The notes beneath the pieces are model-generated. The model saw only the letters and a program-made list of their open reading frames with translations. It was not told where the DNA came from and did no database searches. The position numbers were made by a program, and so were the translations under genes. Of a stretch of 64,000 bases of DNA, positions 1-7,670 are shown piece after piece. Every line of letters begins with the position of its first letter. The first letter of the stretch is position 1. This DNA comes from Mucilaginibacter endophyticus (GTDB lineage Bacteria; Bacteroidota; Bacteroidia; Sphingobacteriales; Sphingobacteriaceae), in assembly GCF_003351025.1 (NCBI RefSeq), contig NZ_QPCG01000001.1, forward strand, positions 1,433,949 to 1,497,948, read 5' to 3'.

Positions 1-88
1 CCAGCTGTCGGGGGATAAAAGGGATTTTGTAATTCTAAACCAGGCGGCTATCTTTAATCGCTTTTCATATTGTGCTGCTCAGGGATGT

Positions 89-115
89 ACGAGTTCGAAT
101 CTCGTCGGGAGCACA
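89..115 (+). pseudogene. tRNA 3'-end fragment (T-arm plus acceptor strand)
   Basis: A 5-bp T-stem (89-93 with 101-105) closes a TTCGAAT loop. It is followed by a 7-nt acceptor-like strand CGGGAGC, a discriminator A and CA. The matching 5' acceptor strand GCTCCCG is absent from the bases upstream, and no anticodon arm can be folded. This looks like the 3' part of a tRNA gene, as left at an integrase attachment site or after deletion. The 5' part could lie outside the window only if there has been a rearrangement. Confidence 0.5.
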
Positions 116-146
116 TTTTCTAATATCCTCATGACCCTTGCCTCTT

Positions 147-173
147 GAGAGTTCGAGTCTCTCTTCGGACTCC
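147..173 (+). pseudogene. second tRNA 3'-end fragment
   Basis: A 5-bp T-stem (147-151 with 159-163) closes a TTCGAGT loop. It is followed by the acceptor-like strand TTCGGAC, then T and CC. The partner GTCCGAA is not found upstream, so this is another 3' end without a 5' half. It lies about 30 nt after the first fragment and has a different acceptor sequence, so it comes from a different tRNA. Confidence 0.5.
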
Positions 174-336
174 TCCTATAAGCCCCAAGTTTGAAGTTTA
201 GGTCCGAAATGAAAGTCGTCGCATTTGCCCTACTGTTGGTCGCATATACACCGTAGCAGTTGTTTTCTTATTATGGAGATTTGTATCGTAACAAAAACAA
301 ATTTTAAACACAAACCTATAACAGGAGACAGATCTT

Positions 337-930
337 ATGAGAAAGATAATCGTTTTAACATTTATAACGTTAGATGGCATAATGCAGGCACCTGGTGGCC
401 CGGAAGAGGATAGAGCGGGCGGTTTTAAATTTGGCGGCTGGTCGGCACCTTTTACTGATGAAGTTTCGGGTAAGATCATGCAGAAACAGATGGAGGCTAC
501 TGATATCCTTTTAGGCCGGAAAACATTCGATATTTTTGAGAGCTACTGGCCTCAACATGCCGATTATTGGCCGGGAATCAACGATGTGACAAAATATGTG
601 TTGTCCAGCACCAAAGATAAATCAGACTGGAACAACAGCATATTCCTTACCGGCGTAGAGGATATTAAAAAGCTTAAAAACTCAGAAGGTTCGGATTTAA
701 AAGTGTGGGGCAGCGGCGAACTTGTTCAACTGCTGCTGAAGCATGACTTGGTAGATGAACTCTGGCTTAAGATTTACCCGGTGCTTCTTGGTAAAGGAAA
801 AAGCATATATGGCCCGGAAACCCTGCCGATGACCCTAGAGCTAACAGAAAGCACTGTAACACCAAGTGGGGTGATTGTTGCTAATTACAAGCGGGCCGGT
901 GAAGTTAAGACAGGTAACCTGGGCGCATAG
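337..930 (+). CDS. Dihydrofolate reductase family protein (RibD C-terminal domain-like)
   Basis: A 197-residue soluble protein that opens with the family pattern of a hydrophobic strand followed by TLDGIMQAPGG. It continues with an LLGRKTFDIFESYW segment and a KVWGSGELVQLLLKHDLVDEL region, typical of the YyaP/YwjB-like branch of the DHFR/RibD-C fold. These proteins are predicted to bind NADPH. Whether they reduce dihydrofolate or a pyrimidine intermediate is usually unknown, so no reaction is assigned. The ATG follows a purine-rich AGGAGA at a sensible distance. The gene is followed convergently, with an 18-nt gap, by the AAA ATPase gene, and it has no evident operon partner. Confidence 0.85.
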   Translation: MRKIIVLTFITLDGIMQAPGGPEEDRAGGFKFGGWSAPFTDEVSGKIMQKQMEATDILLGRKTFDIFESYWPQHADYWPGINDVTKYVLSSTKDKSDWNNSIFLTGVEDIKKLKNSEGSDLKVWGSGELVQLLLKHDLVDELWLKIYPVLLGKGKSIYGPETLPMTLELTESTVTPSGVIVANYKRAGEVKTGNLGA

Positions 931-948
931 GTGAATTCAGGAAGCCGC

Positions 949-1698
949 TCATTCACCAAAGAGGATGCGGGTCATTTCGGCATGGTTATTCAGGAAATGC
1001 CTGGTAACCATGTAATGCTCCGTTTCCTCGTATTGAACCCGCTTAATGCCCGAGTCATCCAACTGATATATGGTGGCGCCGGGATAGGCTAATAAAATAG
1101 GAGAGTGGGTGGCAATAATGAATTGCGAATTTTCGCGTACAAGTGTGTTGATGAGTGACAAGGCTGCCATTTGCCGGTTGGGCGACAGCGCGGCCTCGGG
1201 CTCGTCAAATATGTAAAGCCCGTTGCCGGTAAGCCTGTTGGTGAGCGTGGCCATGAATGATTCGCCGTGTGAGCATTCATGAAGTGATTTAACTCCATAT
1301 TGCCTTTCAAATATGGCCCGGTCTTTTTCACTTTCGTAGGCGTTTTCCATATAGGTAGCCAAATTATAATAACTTTCGGCCCGGAGGAAGAAATAGTCAG
1401 TCGGCTTTTTAAAGCTTTTAATGCCCGTTAAATAGTTGAAAAGCTGTGACGAATTATTATGCGTTTGAAACTGTGTGCTTTTTGAACCTCCCTCGGTACT
1501 AAACCCCATCTGCAAAGCGATAGCCTCTATTAATGTTGATTTCCCCGAACCATTTTCGCCAATAATGAAAGTAACATCAGGATGGAATTTTAATGAATGC
1601 AAGTTTCTGATAGCCGGGATCTGAAAGGGGTAAGCATCAAAAGATGGTACCATATCACGTTTCAGTTGAATCTCTTTAAGAAAAGGTTTGGCTTGCAT
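949..1698 (-). CDS. Stand-alone AAA/ABC-type ATPase (COG3910-like)
   Basis: A 249-residue predicted ATPase with a complete ABC-style nucleotide-binding set: Walker A GENGSGKST (47-55), signature SHGES (143-147), Walker B LYIFDEP (161-167) and an H-loop His at 198 (ATHSP). There is no coiled-coil arm and no fused nuclease, so it is neither RecN/SMC nor an OLD protein. Such small single-domain ATPases are widespread and mostly uncharacterised. Some resemble the ATPase half of anti-phage or DNA-repair modules. The gene downstream on the same strand (1733-2512) lies on its upstream side 34 nt away, so the two could be co-transcribed. Function unknown. Confidence 0.85.
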   Translation of the reverse strand: MQAKPFLKEIQLKRDMVPSFDAYPFQIPAIRNLHSLKFHPDVTFIIGENGSGKSTLIEAIALQMGFSTEGGSKSTQFQTHNNSSQLFNYLTGIKSFKKPTDYFFLRAESYYNLATYMENAYESEKDRAIFERQYGVKSLHECSHGESFMATLTNRLTGNGLYIFDEPEAALSPNRQMAALSLINTLVRENSQFIIATHSPILLAYPGATIYQLDDSGIKRVQYEETEHYMVTRHFLNNHAEMTRILFGE

Positions 1699-1732
1699 GG
1701 TATGGTAAAGATAGGGATTGTGATAAGAAAGA

Positions 1733-2512
1733 TTATATTCGGAATAGCTTAATTAACATGCGGTTTATTACCCATACAATTGGATAGCACATGGCGATTG
1801 CAAATATCAGTAATGAGATAGCATAAAGATCTTTATTGAATTTATAGCTTAAGTCGGGCTTTGTGATGATTACTATTTCGGCTATCAATATTAGCAGATA
1901 CAGTACCATCTTTATAGTAAACCGGTGTATGAAATTGATGTGGTTTTGCGCCCGCTCGAAATTCTCGTTCTCATCAATTCTCTGTTGGGTTATATTAAAA
2001 ATGAGCGTCTCAGTTTGTTCATATATGGAAGGCCACGTATCGTAATTGTCCAATGCAAAATCTTTATAGGTTGATAAAAATTCTAATATTTCAATACGTA
2101 GATAGTCGTAGTGTTCTGGGCGGAATGCTTCCTGCAGCTCATCGCTAAACTGGTATAGCGAACCCTTTTCCTCATCAGCCATCGTATCATTTAATGCGAT
2201 GCTGTCCATGATATTGCACGCTTTTTGTAACCCAATATTATTGCCATCGAGTTTATGATAAATTAAGCCAAGCAATACACGGCCTATTATAGGTGCATTG
2301 CTTATACTTATTTGATCTTTAATAAGCACCTTTGCTTCTGTGATGCTCTTCGTCATTGAAAGTTCTATAAAAAAGTAATCCGGAATCTCTTCTGTAGCAA
2401 TGATAATATCATCGGCCCATTTTACAACTTCAGCTTTTGTGATTAGTTCCCATTGTAACCCGAAATAAAATACTTCAAGCAAAAGGTTATATAATTTTGG
2501 AGAGGTAGGCAT
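1733..2512 (-). CDS. Unrecognised protein with two C-terminal membrane segments
   Basis: A 259-residue protein I do not recognise. The first 200 residues are soluble, mainly helical and acidic. They are followed by two hydrophobic stretches close to the C-terminus (about 205-225 and 232-252), so the N-terminal domain is probably anchored at the inner membrane on the cytoplasmic side. No signal peptide and no catalytic motif are visible. It is on the same strand as the AAA ATPase and ends 34 nt before that gene starts, so co-transcription is plausible. The pairing of a membrane-anchored helical protein with a small ATPase is suggestive, but its role is unknown. Confidence 0.7.
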   Translation of the reverse strand: MPTSPKLYNLLLEVFYFGLQWELITKAEVVKWADDIIIATEEIPDYFFIELSMTKSITEAKVLIKDQISISNAPIIGRVLLGLIYHKLDGNNIGLQKACNIMDSIALNDTMADEEKGSLYQFSDELQEAFRPEHYDYLRIEILEFLSTYKDFALDNYDTWPSIYEQTETLIFNITQQRIDENENFERAQNHINFIHRFTIKMVLYLLILIAEIVIITKPDLSYKFNKDLYAISLLIFAIAMCYPIVWVINRMLIKLFRI

Positions 2513-2543
2513 TTAATGATTGTGTTTTTAATAAGATTTAGGC

Positions 2544-2592
2544 TGTAGACGCAGTCTACAAACATATTTATCCGTAGCCGGAGACTACGGAT
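2544..2592. repeat. Two adjacent short hairpins
   Basis: Two perfect hairpins stand side by side between the unknown membrane protein and the rtcB stop codon. The first has a 7-bp stem TGTAGAC/GTCTACA (2544-2560) with a 3-nt loop. The second has an 8-bp stem ATCCGTAG/CTACGGAT (2570-2592). Neither is followed by a clear T-run, so they look more like dispersed palindromes than terminators. Confidence 0.5.
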
Positions 2593-2715
2593 AGCAATTT
2601 AAGTAAACTCGATGCTTTTCATGTAGCTAACCTAAACGCGGGCCACAAGCGAGGAGGCTTGCGGCAGCGTTTGAATTAGACTTTCGACTTAAGACTTCGG
2701 ACTTTCAACTATCCC

Positions 2716-4170
2716 CTAATCCTCCGGCTTCTCCTTCGCATCAGCCATTCGCACAATCCTTGGCTGAAAACTCGCTAACAGATCAACCAAATCATGCTGG
2801 GCGGCCATTACGGCGTGGATATCTTTGTATACCATTGGAGCCTCGTCAAGGTCGGAGCCGATCAGCGTGATGCGTTTATCTACCAGGTTAGCGGCAACCA
2901 CTTTCGGGTCAACGGTTTTGAAGGCTGCGCTTCGGCTCATTAAACGGCCCGCGCCATGCGATGCCGAGTTGATGGAAGTCGCATTGCCTTTACCACGTAC
3001 CACAAAGCCTGGTGTGCTCATACTTCCCGGAATAATACCTAATACGCCTTCGCCGGCCGGTGTAGCACCTTTTCGGTGTACCATCACTTCGGTACCATCG
3101 GCAAGTTGCTCTTTCCAGGCAAAGTTGTGATGGTTTTCTATCATCATAACCGGTTTAAGGTTAAGCGCGCGGGCAATTTTGTTATGAATTTCGTGGTGAT
3201 TGGCGCTTGCATAATCGCCGGCAAGGTTCATGGCAATCCAGTATTCCTGACCCTCATCGTTATCTAAATTTAACCATGCCAAATGTTTGGCCTCCTGCGG
3301 AAGCTTGGTTTTGCTCATGGCAATTTTTGAATAATGATCGGCAATATTTCCCCCAAAGCCCCGTGAACCCGAGTGCGACAACAACGCAAGATAATTACCC
3401 GCAGGGATACCCTCAAGCGCACCTTCGGCAACGGTAAGTTCGCCCCATTCTACAAAATGGTTTCCCGTACCCGACGTACCTAACTGGGCATAAGCCTTAT
3501 CCTTCAGGTTACGGATGGTTTTAGTCTCGCTCCAGGTAAGGCGGTCGAACAGCGAAGTATCGAAATGCGTTTTGGTGACACCGCCAATACCAAAATGAGT
3601 ATGGTTAAGCAACAGGCTTTTAAGCATGTCATTTTCAGTATCTACAACACCTGCCGGTAAATCAAAAATGCTCAAACACATACGGCAGGCAATATCTACC
3701 CCAACCGCAAATGGGATAATGGTGTTGGCTGTTGTAGCCAATACGCCGCCAATCGGCAATCCATAGCCCTGGTGTGCGTCGGGCATTAAAGCGCCCGCAA
3801 TAGCTATAGGCAGTTTAATGGCAGTTTTCATCTGCGCTAAGGCGCCTACCTCAATATGCTCAATACCATATACCGGAAAATCGGCTATCTCCTGCTTCAG
3901 GGCGAAGGTAGTTCGTGGCTGTTTCAGGAATTTTCCTTCTTTTCGAAGATCGATCACGGCTTCGGCCAGGTTTTTAAATTTACCACCTTTTTTAAGGGCA
4001 TAAGGCATCGGGTCGTCAATAAGGGCTTCAAGGTTTGCCAATATTTGCTCCTTGTCCATTACACCATGTTTTAACAGGCCATTGGCCACACGGCTAAAGT
4101 TCTCTAATATTTTTACGTCGTTAATACCTAATGCGGTAAGTTCGTTGTTGCTTATTTTTATCTTTTCCAT
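2716..4170 (-). CDS. rtcB: RNA-splicing ligase RtcB
   Basis: A 484-residue RtcB-family ligase. Family members join 2',3'-cyclic-phosphate (or 3'-phosphate) and 5'-OH RNA ends using GTP and Mn2+. Visible motifs are DAHQGYG (131-137), GVDIACR (157-163, with the metal-binding Cys), GTGNHF (234-239), SHSGSRG (265-271), HRKGATPAGEG (365-375) and SHGAGR (404-409), whose His is the guanylylated nucleophile in the family. The usual GVDIGCGM is here GVDIACRM, suggesting a divergent bacterial subfamily. The gene is divergent from a WYL regulator that is followed by kptA, so the locus is an RNA-repair module. The ATG lies 12 nt after a GGAGG that forms part of a perfect 20-nt palindrome. Confidence 0.95.
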   Translation of the reverse strand: MEKIKISNNELTALGINDVKILENFSRVANGLLKHGVMDKEQILANLEALIDDPMPYALKKGGKFKNLAEAVIDLRKEGKFLKQPRTTFALKQEIADFPVYGIEHIEVGALAQMKTAIKLPIAIAGALMPDAHQGYGLPIGGVLATTANTIIPFAVGVDIACRMCLSIFDLPAGVVDTENDMLKSLLLNHTHFGIGGVTKTHFDTSLFDRLTWSETKTIRNLKDKAYAQLGTSGTGNHFVEWGELTVAEGALEGIPAGNYLALLSHSGSRGFGGNIADHYSKIAMSKTKLPQEAKHLAWLNLDNDEGQEYWIAMNLAGDYASANHHEIHNKIARALNLKPVMMIENHHNFAWKEQLADGTEVMVHRKGATPAGEGVLGIIPGSMSTPGFVVRGKGNATSINSASHGAGRLMSRSAAFKTVDPKVVAANLVDKRITLIGSDLDEAPMVYKDIHAVMAAQHDLVDLLASFQPRIVRMADAKEKPED

Positions 4171-4182
4171 AGCGCTCTAAAA

Positions 4183-4202
4183 CCTCCGCCAATTGGCGGA
4201 GG
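4183..4202. promoter_or_regulatory. Perfect 20-nt palindrome in the rtcB leader
   Basis: A perfect palindrome CCTCCGCC-AATT-GGCGGAGG lies 12 nt upstream of the rtcB ATG. Read on the rtcB strand, the downstream arm carries the only GGAGG near the start codon. If the leader is transcribed, the hairpin would hide that sequence. It could instead be a protein operator or simply a dispersed palindrome. Confidence 0.45.
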
Positions 4203-4325
4203 GGTTTCTCAAATCGGCTGCTTTTGTTATTTAATGATACAAAGTAAAATTGCAACTGCGCAATGTATTTGCGTAGTGAAAAATAATTTGATAATATTAT
4301 AAAAAAAATGATGCGAAAGTATCAA

Positions 4326-4465
4326 CTCACCCCGACATCGCTTCGCTTGTCGACCCTCTCTCCGGCTTCGCCGCAAAGAGGGGATGAAAGGTAGAAGAGC
4401 GTAAAGCTCCCTCTTTCCGCTGAAGGCGAAGAGAGGGATGTCCAGCGAAGCGCAGACAGGGTGAG
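4326..4465. repeat. 140-bp imperfect palindromic element
   Basis: The element begins CTCACCC and ends GGGTGAG. Its interior holds mirrored segments rich in CTCTC/GAGAG and GCTTCGC/GCGAAGC, which would form one long interrupted hairpin. It has no ORF. It lies between divergent rtcB and the WYL regulator and resembles the non-coding palindromic repeats scattered in Sphingobacteriaceae genomes. Confidence 0.7.
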
Positions 4466-4492
4466 TAAATTAAGCTGCAATTCGAACTAAAT

Positions 4493-4515
4493 AAATCCGA
4501 AATCGAACATCCGAA
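4493..4515 (+). repeat. 23-nt direct repeat, left copy
   Basis: A 23-nt sequence, rich in ATCCGAAATCGAA words, ends 15 nt before the WYL regulator ATG. It recurs exactly at 6179-6201 just after kptA. A shorter related sequence lies at about 31670-31706 on the other strand, so the motif is also dispersed. Confidence 0.7.
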
Positions 4516-4530
4516 ATCTCAAATCAAAAT

Positions 4531-5592
4531 ATGCCTGTTAACCGTAACGCCCTTATCCGCTACCGAACCATTGATAGTTGCCTGCAGAACCGTCGCAAAC
4601 AATGGACGCTTGACGACCTGATTGAAGCTTGCTCCGAAGCCTTGTACGAATACCAGGGGATAGATAGCGGCGTGAGCCGCCGTACCATCCAGGCTGATAT
4701 TGAGATGATGCGCAGTAATAAATTGGGCTATGAAGCGCCCATTGTGGTGGTTGAGAAAAAATATTATACCTACTCGGATAAGAATTACAGTATCAATAAC
4801 ATCCCACTTAATAACCAGGATATGCAGGTGCTCAGCGAGGTAGCCGGTTTGCTTGGTCAGTTTAAAGGCCTCGGGCATTTTGCCGACCTTAACGAAATGG
4901 TTACCAAACTGGAAGACAAGATCTACAGCCAGAAAACACATAGCGTACCGGTGGTAGATTTTGAAAAAAATGACAACCTAAAAGGTTTGGAATGGATTGA
5001 GGTCATTCGCAAGGCTATCGTTTCTAAAAATACGCTATGTATCACATATCAATCGTTTAAGGCAAGAGAGGCCAGTACATTTTGTTTCAGCGCTTATTTA
5101 TTAAAGGAATATCGTAACCGTTGGTTTGTGCTGGGCGTAACGCATGTAAGGAATAACCAATTACTTACGCTGGCGCTCGACAGGATCCAGACCGTTGAGA
5201 TACACGCCGACAAATACATTGAAAATACGCAGGTGAACCTGGCTACTTATTATAATGATGTACTGGGTGTAACGAAGTCGGCAGGGCAACGCGATGTTGA
5301 AATTACTTTTTGGGTAGATGATAAAAACGCGCCTTACGTTATCACTAAGCCTTTGCATCACACACAAAAGATATTAAAGGTTACGGTGGACGGGACGATA
5401 TTCAGCATAAAAGTGGTCATGAATTTTGAGCTGGAGCGCGAGTTGCTTGGCTTTGGGCCTAAATTGAAAGTGCTTGGTCCGAGGATATTGGTTAAGCAAA
5501 TGAAAGACCTGCTTCGGAAATCATTGGAGCACTATACCGGTGATAGCCCGATTCCGCAGGGGAAGAATTTGAGTAGTTTGTTGAATTCGTGA
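4531..5592 (+). CDS. WYL-domain transcriptional regulator of the RNA-repair locus
   Basis: A 353-residue DNA-binding protein. The N-terminal 70 residues form a winged helix (SRRTIQADIEMMRSN, about 49-63, is the likely recognition region). A WYL-type ligand domain follows at about 155-235, containing YLLKEYRNRWFVLG, and a C-terminal extension covers about 240-345. WYL domains often sense nucleic-acid or nucleotide ligands. It diverges from rtcB and is 24 nt upstream of kptA on the same strand. The simplest reading is that it controls both, replacing the RtcR sigma-54 activator used in Proteobacteria. No sigma-54 domain is present. Regulation of the neighbours is inferred from position only. 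Confidence 0.88.
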   Translation: MPVNRNALIRYRTIDSCLQNRRKQWTLDDLIEACSEALYEYQGIDSGVSRRTIQADIEMMRSNKLGYEAPIVVVEKKYYTYSDKNYSINNIPLNNQDMQVLSEVAGLLGQFKGLGHFADLNEMVTKLEDKIYSQKTHSVPVVDFEKNDNLKGLEWIEVIRKAIVSKNTLCITYQSFKAREASTFCFSAYLLKEYRNRWFVLGVTHVRNNQLLTLALDRIQTVEIHADKYIENTQVNLATYYNDVLGVTKSAGQRDVEITFWVDDKNAPYVITKPLHHTQKILKVTVDGTIFSIKVVMNFELERELLGFGPKLKVLGPRILVKQMKDLLRKSLEHYTGDSPIPQGKNLSSLLNS

Positions 5593-5616
5593 TATAAAAT
5601 TTATATTAGTTTTATT

Positions 5617-6165
5617 ATGATAAGCGAAAAAGAAACTACCTCCTTAAGTAAATTTTTAAGCCTGGTATTGCGTCATCAGCCCGAAACAATAGGTATCAAT
5701 CTTGATGAACAAGGTTGGGTAGCTGTTGATGAACTGCTGCAAAAAGCACAGGCACATGGTAAAAATATAACGCCTGAGGTACTTAACCATATCGTTGAAA
5801 CCAATGCAAAAAAACGCTTTGCGTTTGACGATACCGGGAAGAAAATTCGTGCGAGCCAAGGCCATTCAGTTGATGTTGAGTTAGGATATGAACCACAAAT
5901 ACCGCCCGATGTATTGTATCATGGCACCGGCAGCCAGTCGGTTGAGGCAATTTTACAAACCGGCCTTGAAAAAAGGAGTCGTCAGCATGTGCACCTGAGC
6001 AATGATCTTGAAACGGCCATTAAAGTTGGCCAACGACATGGTAAGTGCGTTGTATTAACGGTTGCCGCGGGAGAAATGCATCGTCAGGGACATAAATTTT
6101 ACCTGTCGGAAAATAAGGTGTGGCTTACCGATTTTGTGCCAGCGAGTTTCATCGAAAAATACTAA
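5617..6165 (+). CDS. kptA: RNA 2'-phosphotransferase KptA/Tpt1
   Basis: A 182-residue Tpt1/KptA-family enzyme. The family moves an internal 2'-phosphate from RNA to NAD+, releasing ADP-ribose 1'',2''-cyclic phosphate and nicotinamide. Conserved elements are visible: LVLRH (R19-H20), RASQGHS (R78 to S84), YHGTG (101-105) and RQHVHLSND (about 122-130). Length is normal for the bacterial family. It sits 24 nt after the WYL regulator and presumably shares its transcript. RtcB ligation leaves no 2'-phosphate, so KptA either repairs junctions made by another ligase or acts on RNA 5'/2' phosphate ends or as an ADP-ribosyltransferase. That role is inference. Confidence 0.93.
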   Translation: MISEKETTSLSKFLSLVLRHQPETIGINLDEQGWVAVDELLQKAQAHGKNITPEVLNHIVETNAKKRFAFDDTGKKIRASQGHSVDVELGYEPQIPPDVLYHGTGSQSVEAILQTGLEKRSRQHVHLSNDLETAIKVGQRHGKCVVLTVAAGEMHRQGHKFYLSENKVWLTDFVPASFIEKY

Positions 6166-6178
6166 CCTTAAGGCCGGC

Positions 6179-6201
6179 AAATCCGAAATCGAACATCCGA
6201 A
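6179..6201 (+). repeat. 23-nt direct repeat, right copy
   Basis: Exact copy of 4493-4515, 13 nt after the kptA stop codon. The two copies bracket the WYL regulator and kptA but not rtcB. Confidence 0.7.
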
Positions 6202-6310
6202 TTCCGAAATCTAAATTTGACTTTTGTACCCGATAAGTCGAAACTTTATTTTTGAAAATGCTTGCAGATCATGTACCAAACCTGTTACATTTAGGAAATT
6301 GTAAACTGAA

Positions 6311-6454
6311 ATGCCAAAACACATCCTGATTATTTACGTATTGGTTGCCTGCTGTATTATGGGCATTATGATTAACGCATTTGTAAAATGCTGGCTGAGC
6401 AAAAGAGCCGAACAACGGCGAGTGCTAAAACCGCTGAATGCTAATCGTTCCTGA
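6311..6454 (+). CDS. Small 47-residue membrane protein
   Basis: A short ORF translates as one hydrophobic helix (about residues 4-24, ILIIYVLVACCIMGIMI) followed by a basic tail containing KRAEQRR. This topology fits a single-pass membrane microprotein with its positive C-terminus in the cytoplasm. It starts with ATG and fills a region otherwise without a gene. The hydrophobic-then-basic order is unlikely by chance, but no family is recognised and no neighbour explains it. Confidence 0.4.
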   Translation: MPKHILIIYVLVACCIMGIMINAFVKCWLSKRAEQRRVLKPLNANRS

Positions 6455-6473
6455 TTTTTAACACTTCAAATGA

Positions 6474-6502
6474 GCAGGCCCTGTAACTTAAGCAGGGCTT
6501 GC
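6474..6502. terminator. GC-rich hairpin between convergent small genes
   Basis: A 10-bp stem (6474-6483 with 6493-6502, one G-U pair) has a 9-nt loop and lies between the 47-residue membrane ORF and the XRE regulator gene, which converge. There is no long T-run, so terminator function is tentative. Confidence 0.4.
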
Positions 6503-6515
6503 TGAAAACACCCAT

Positions 6516-6773
6516 CTAATTGGGCCTGTTGTCTGGTGTAATCACAAGACTTATCAAACTAACTTCCAGTATTGCCGCAATTAATATCAACCGTTCAAGT
6601 GTCAGCGCTGTATATCCGAGTTCAAGCTTGCTATATGTGTTTTGAGAAATGCGAAGTTTGCCGGCCATATATTCCTGCGAATAGTTCCTGCTTTCCCTTA
6701 GCATCCTTATATTATCCGTAATCAGCTTAAGCCTGATTTTGATCTCTGCACGAGGCACGGCAATTGTTTTCAT
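6516..6773 (-). CDS. XRE-family helix-turn-helix regulator
   Basis: An 85-residue protein almost entirely made of a Cro/CI-type HTH domain (about residues 15-72). The recognition helix region is ISQNTYSKLELGYTALTLERL, a classical XRE sequence pattern. There is no sensor domain and no toxin partner next to it. The hydrophobic C-terminus could help dimerise it. It sits in a patch of small unrecognised genes, so it may be a remnant or autonomous regulator of a mobile segment. Targets cannot be inferred. Confidence 0.85.
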   Translation of the reverse strand: MKTIAVPRAEIKIRLKLITDNIRMLRESRNYSQEYMAGKLRISQNTYSKLELGYTALTLERLILIAAILEVSLISLVITPDNRPN

Positions 6774-6991
6774 TTGTTTCTTAATAGTGTAATATTTATA
6801 TAATTACGATATTTTCATGGCGGTAGATTTAGGAATACTCAAAAAGAGGAATATCAAACAAACTACCGGCCATAAAAACGGGCCATGAAGTTTTATCCTC
6901 ATGGTTCGGTATTTATATAGGCTGGTAATGTTTATTTTCTAAAAAAAATGAAAAATAAAATTTATATTAGTCTTATAATAAGCTACTTGTC

Positions 6992-7399
6992 ATGAAAGAT
7001 GTGACTCCCCGAACTATTATTGCATATGTCATTATCGGTACCTATACCTGCTTAACAATAGTGGCGGTTATATATCCGGTTCTGGGGATCCGGTCATTTG
7101 ACCTTGAGAAGTTTTCCGCCTACTTTTCAAAAATATCAGGAGCGTTCACCGGGCTTGTCGGGGTTATTATCGGTTATTACTTCGGTAAAAATGACAGCAG
7201 TCAAACAGGCTCTACGGGGCCGGAAGCAGGGTTAAGTAGCCCAACGCCTCCTAATCCTATGGCACCTCAACCTACGCCAGAGCCTCCTGTTTCACCTGTT
7301 CCAGAATCGGGTTCCCCATATTCGGTATTTGACGAGGACCAGCAAATAACAAACGAAAGGCGGTCTTCAAATGACAATGATAGGCTTGCCGGTATATAA
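6992..7399 (+). CDS. Two-helix membrane protein with proline-rich tail
   Basis: A 135-residue protein. Hydrophobic segments lie at about 8-30 and 48-66, the second ending in GVIIGYYFGKND. The last 65 residues are a low-complexity Ser/Thr/Gly/Pro-rich tail. The first half resembles the short two-helix cap proteins found beside phage or conjugative genes, but no holin family is recognised. A 17-nt AT-rich sequence at 6955-6971 upstream is identical to one upstream of kptA (5594-5610). Unknown function, accessory in character. Confidence 0.6.
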   Translation: MKDVTPRTIIAYVIIGTYTCLTIVAVIYPVLGIRSFDLEKFSAYFSKISGAFTGLVGVIIGYYFGKNDSSQTGSTGPEAGLSSPTPPNPMAPQPTPEPPVSPVPESGSPYSVFDEDQQITNERRSSNDNDRLAGI

Positions 7400-7670
7400 T
7401 GATAACGGTTTAATGCCTTCTTAGTAAATGCAATTTGTTGCTTGTTGGATGATTAGCAGGTTTTTATAGACCTTAAATAGCGTAAAAACCGAACGTTAAA
7501 CGCGTATAAACACTATATAATCAGGGGATTTTTATCTTCAATTTTATCTTCTCTAATTAAAGTCTACCGGGCTGACTATCAATTTGTTTTTTTCTAATAG
7601 ATAAGCTCGATCCGGAATATCAGCGCGAACTAATCAACAATCAAATTATATAAACCTTAATTTACAACCT

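Noticed and set aside
89..173. Two complete tRNA genes
   Set aside because: No 5' acceptor strands, D-arms or anticodon arms can be found.
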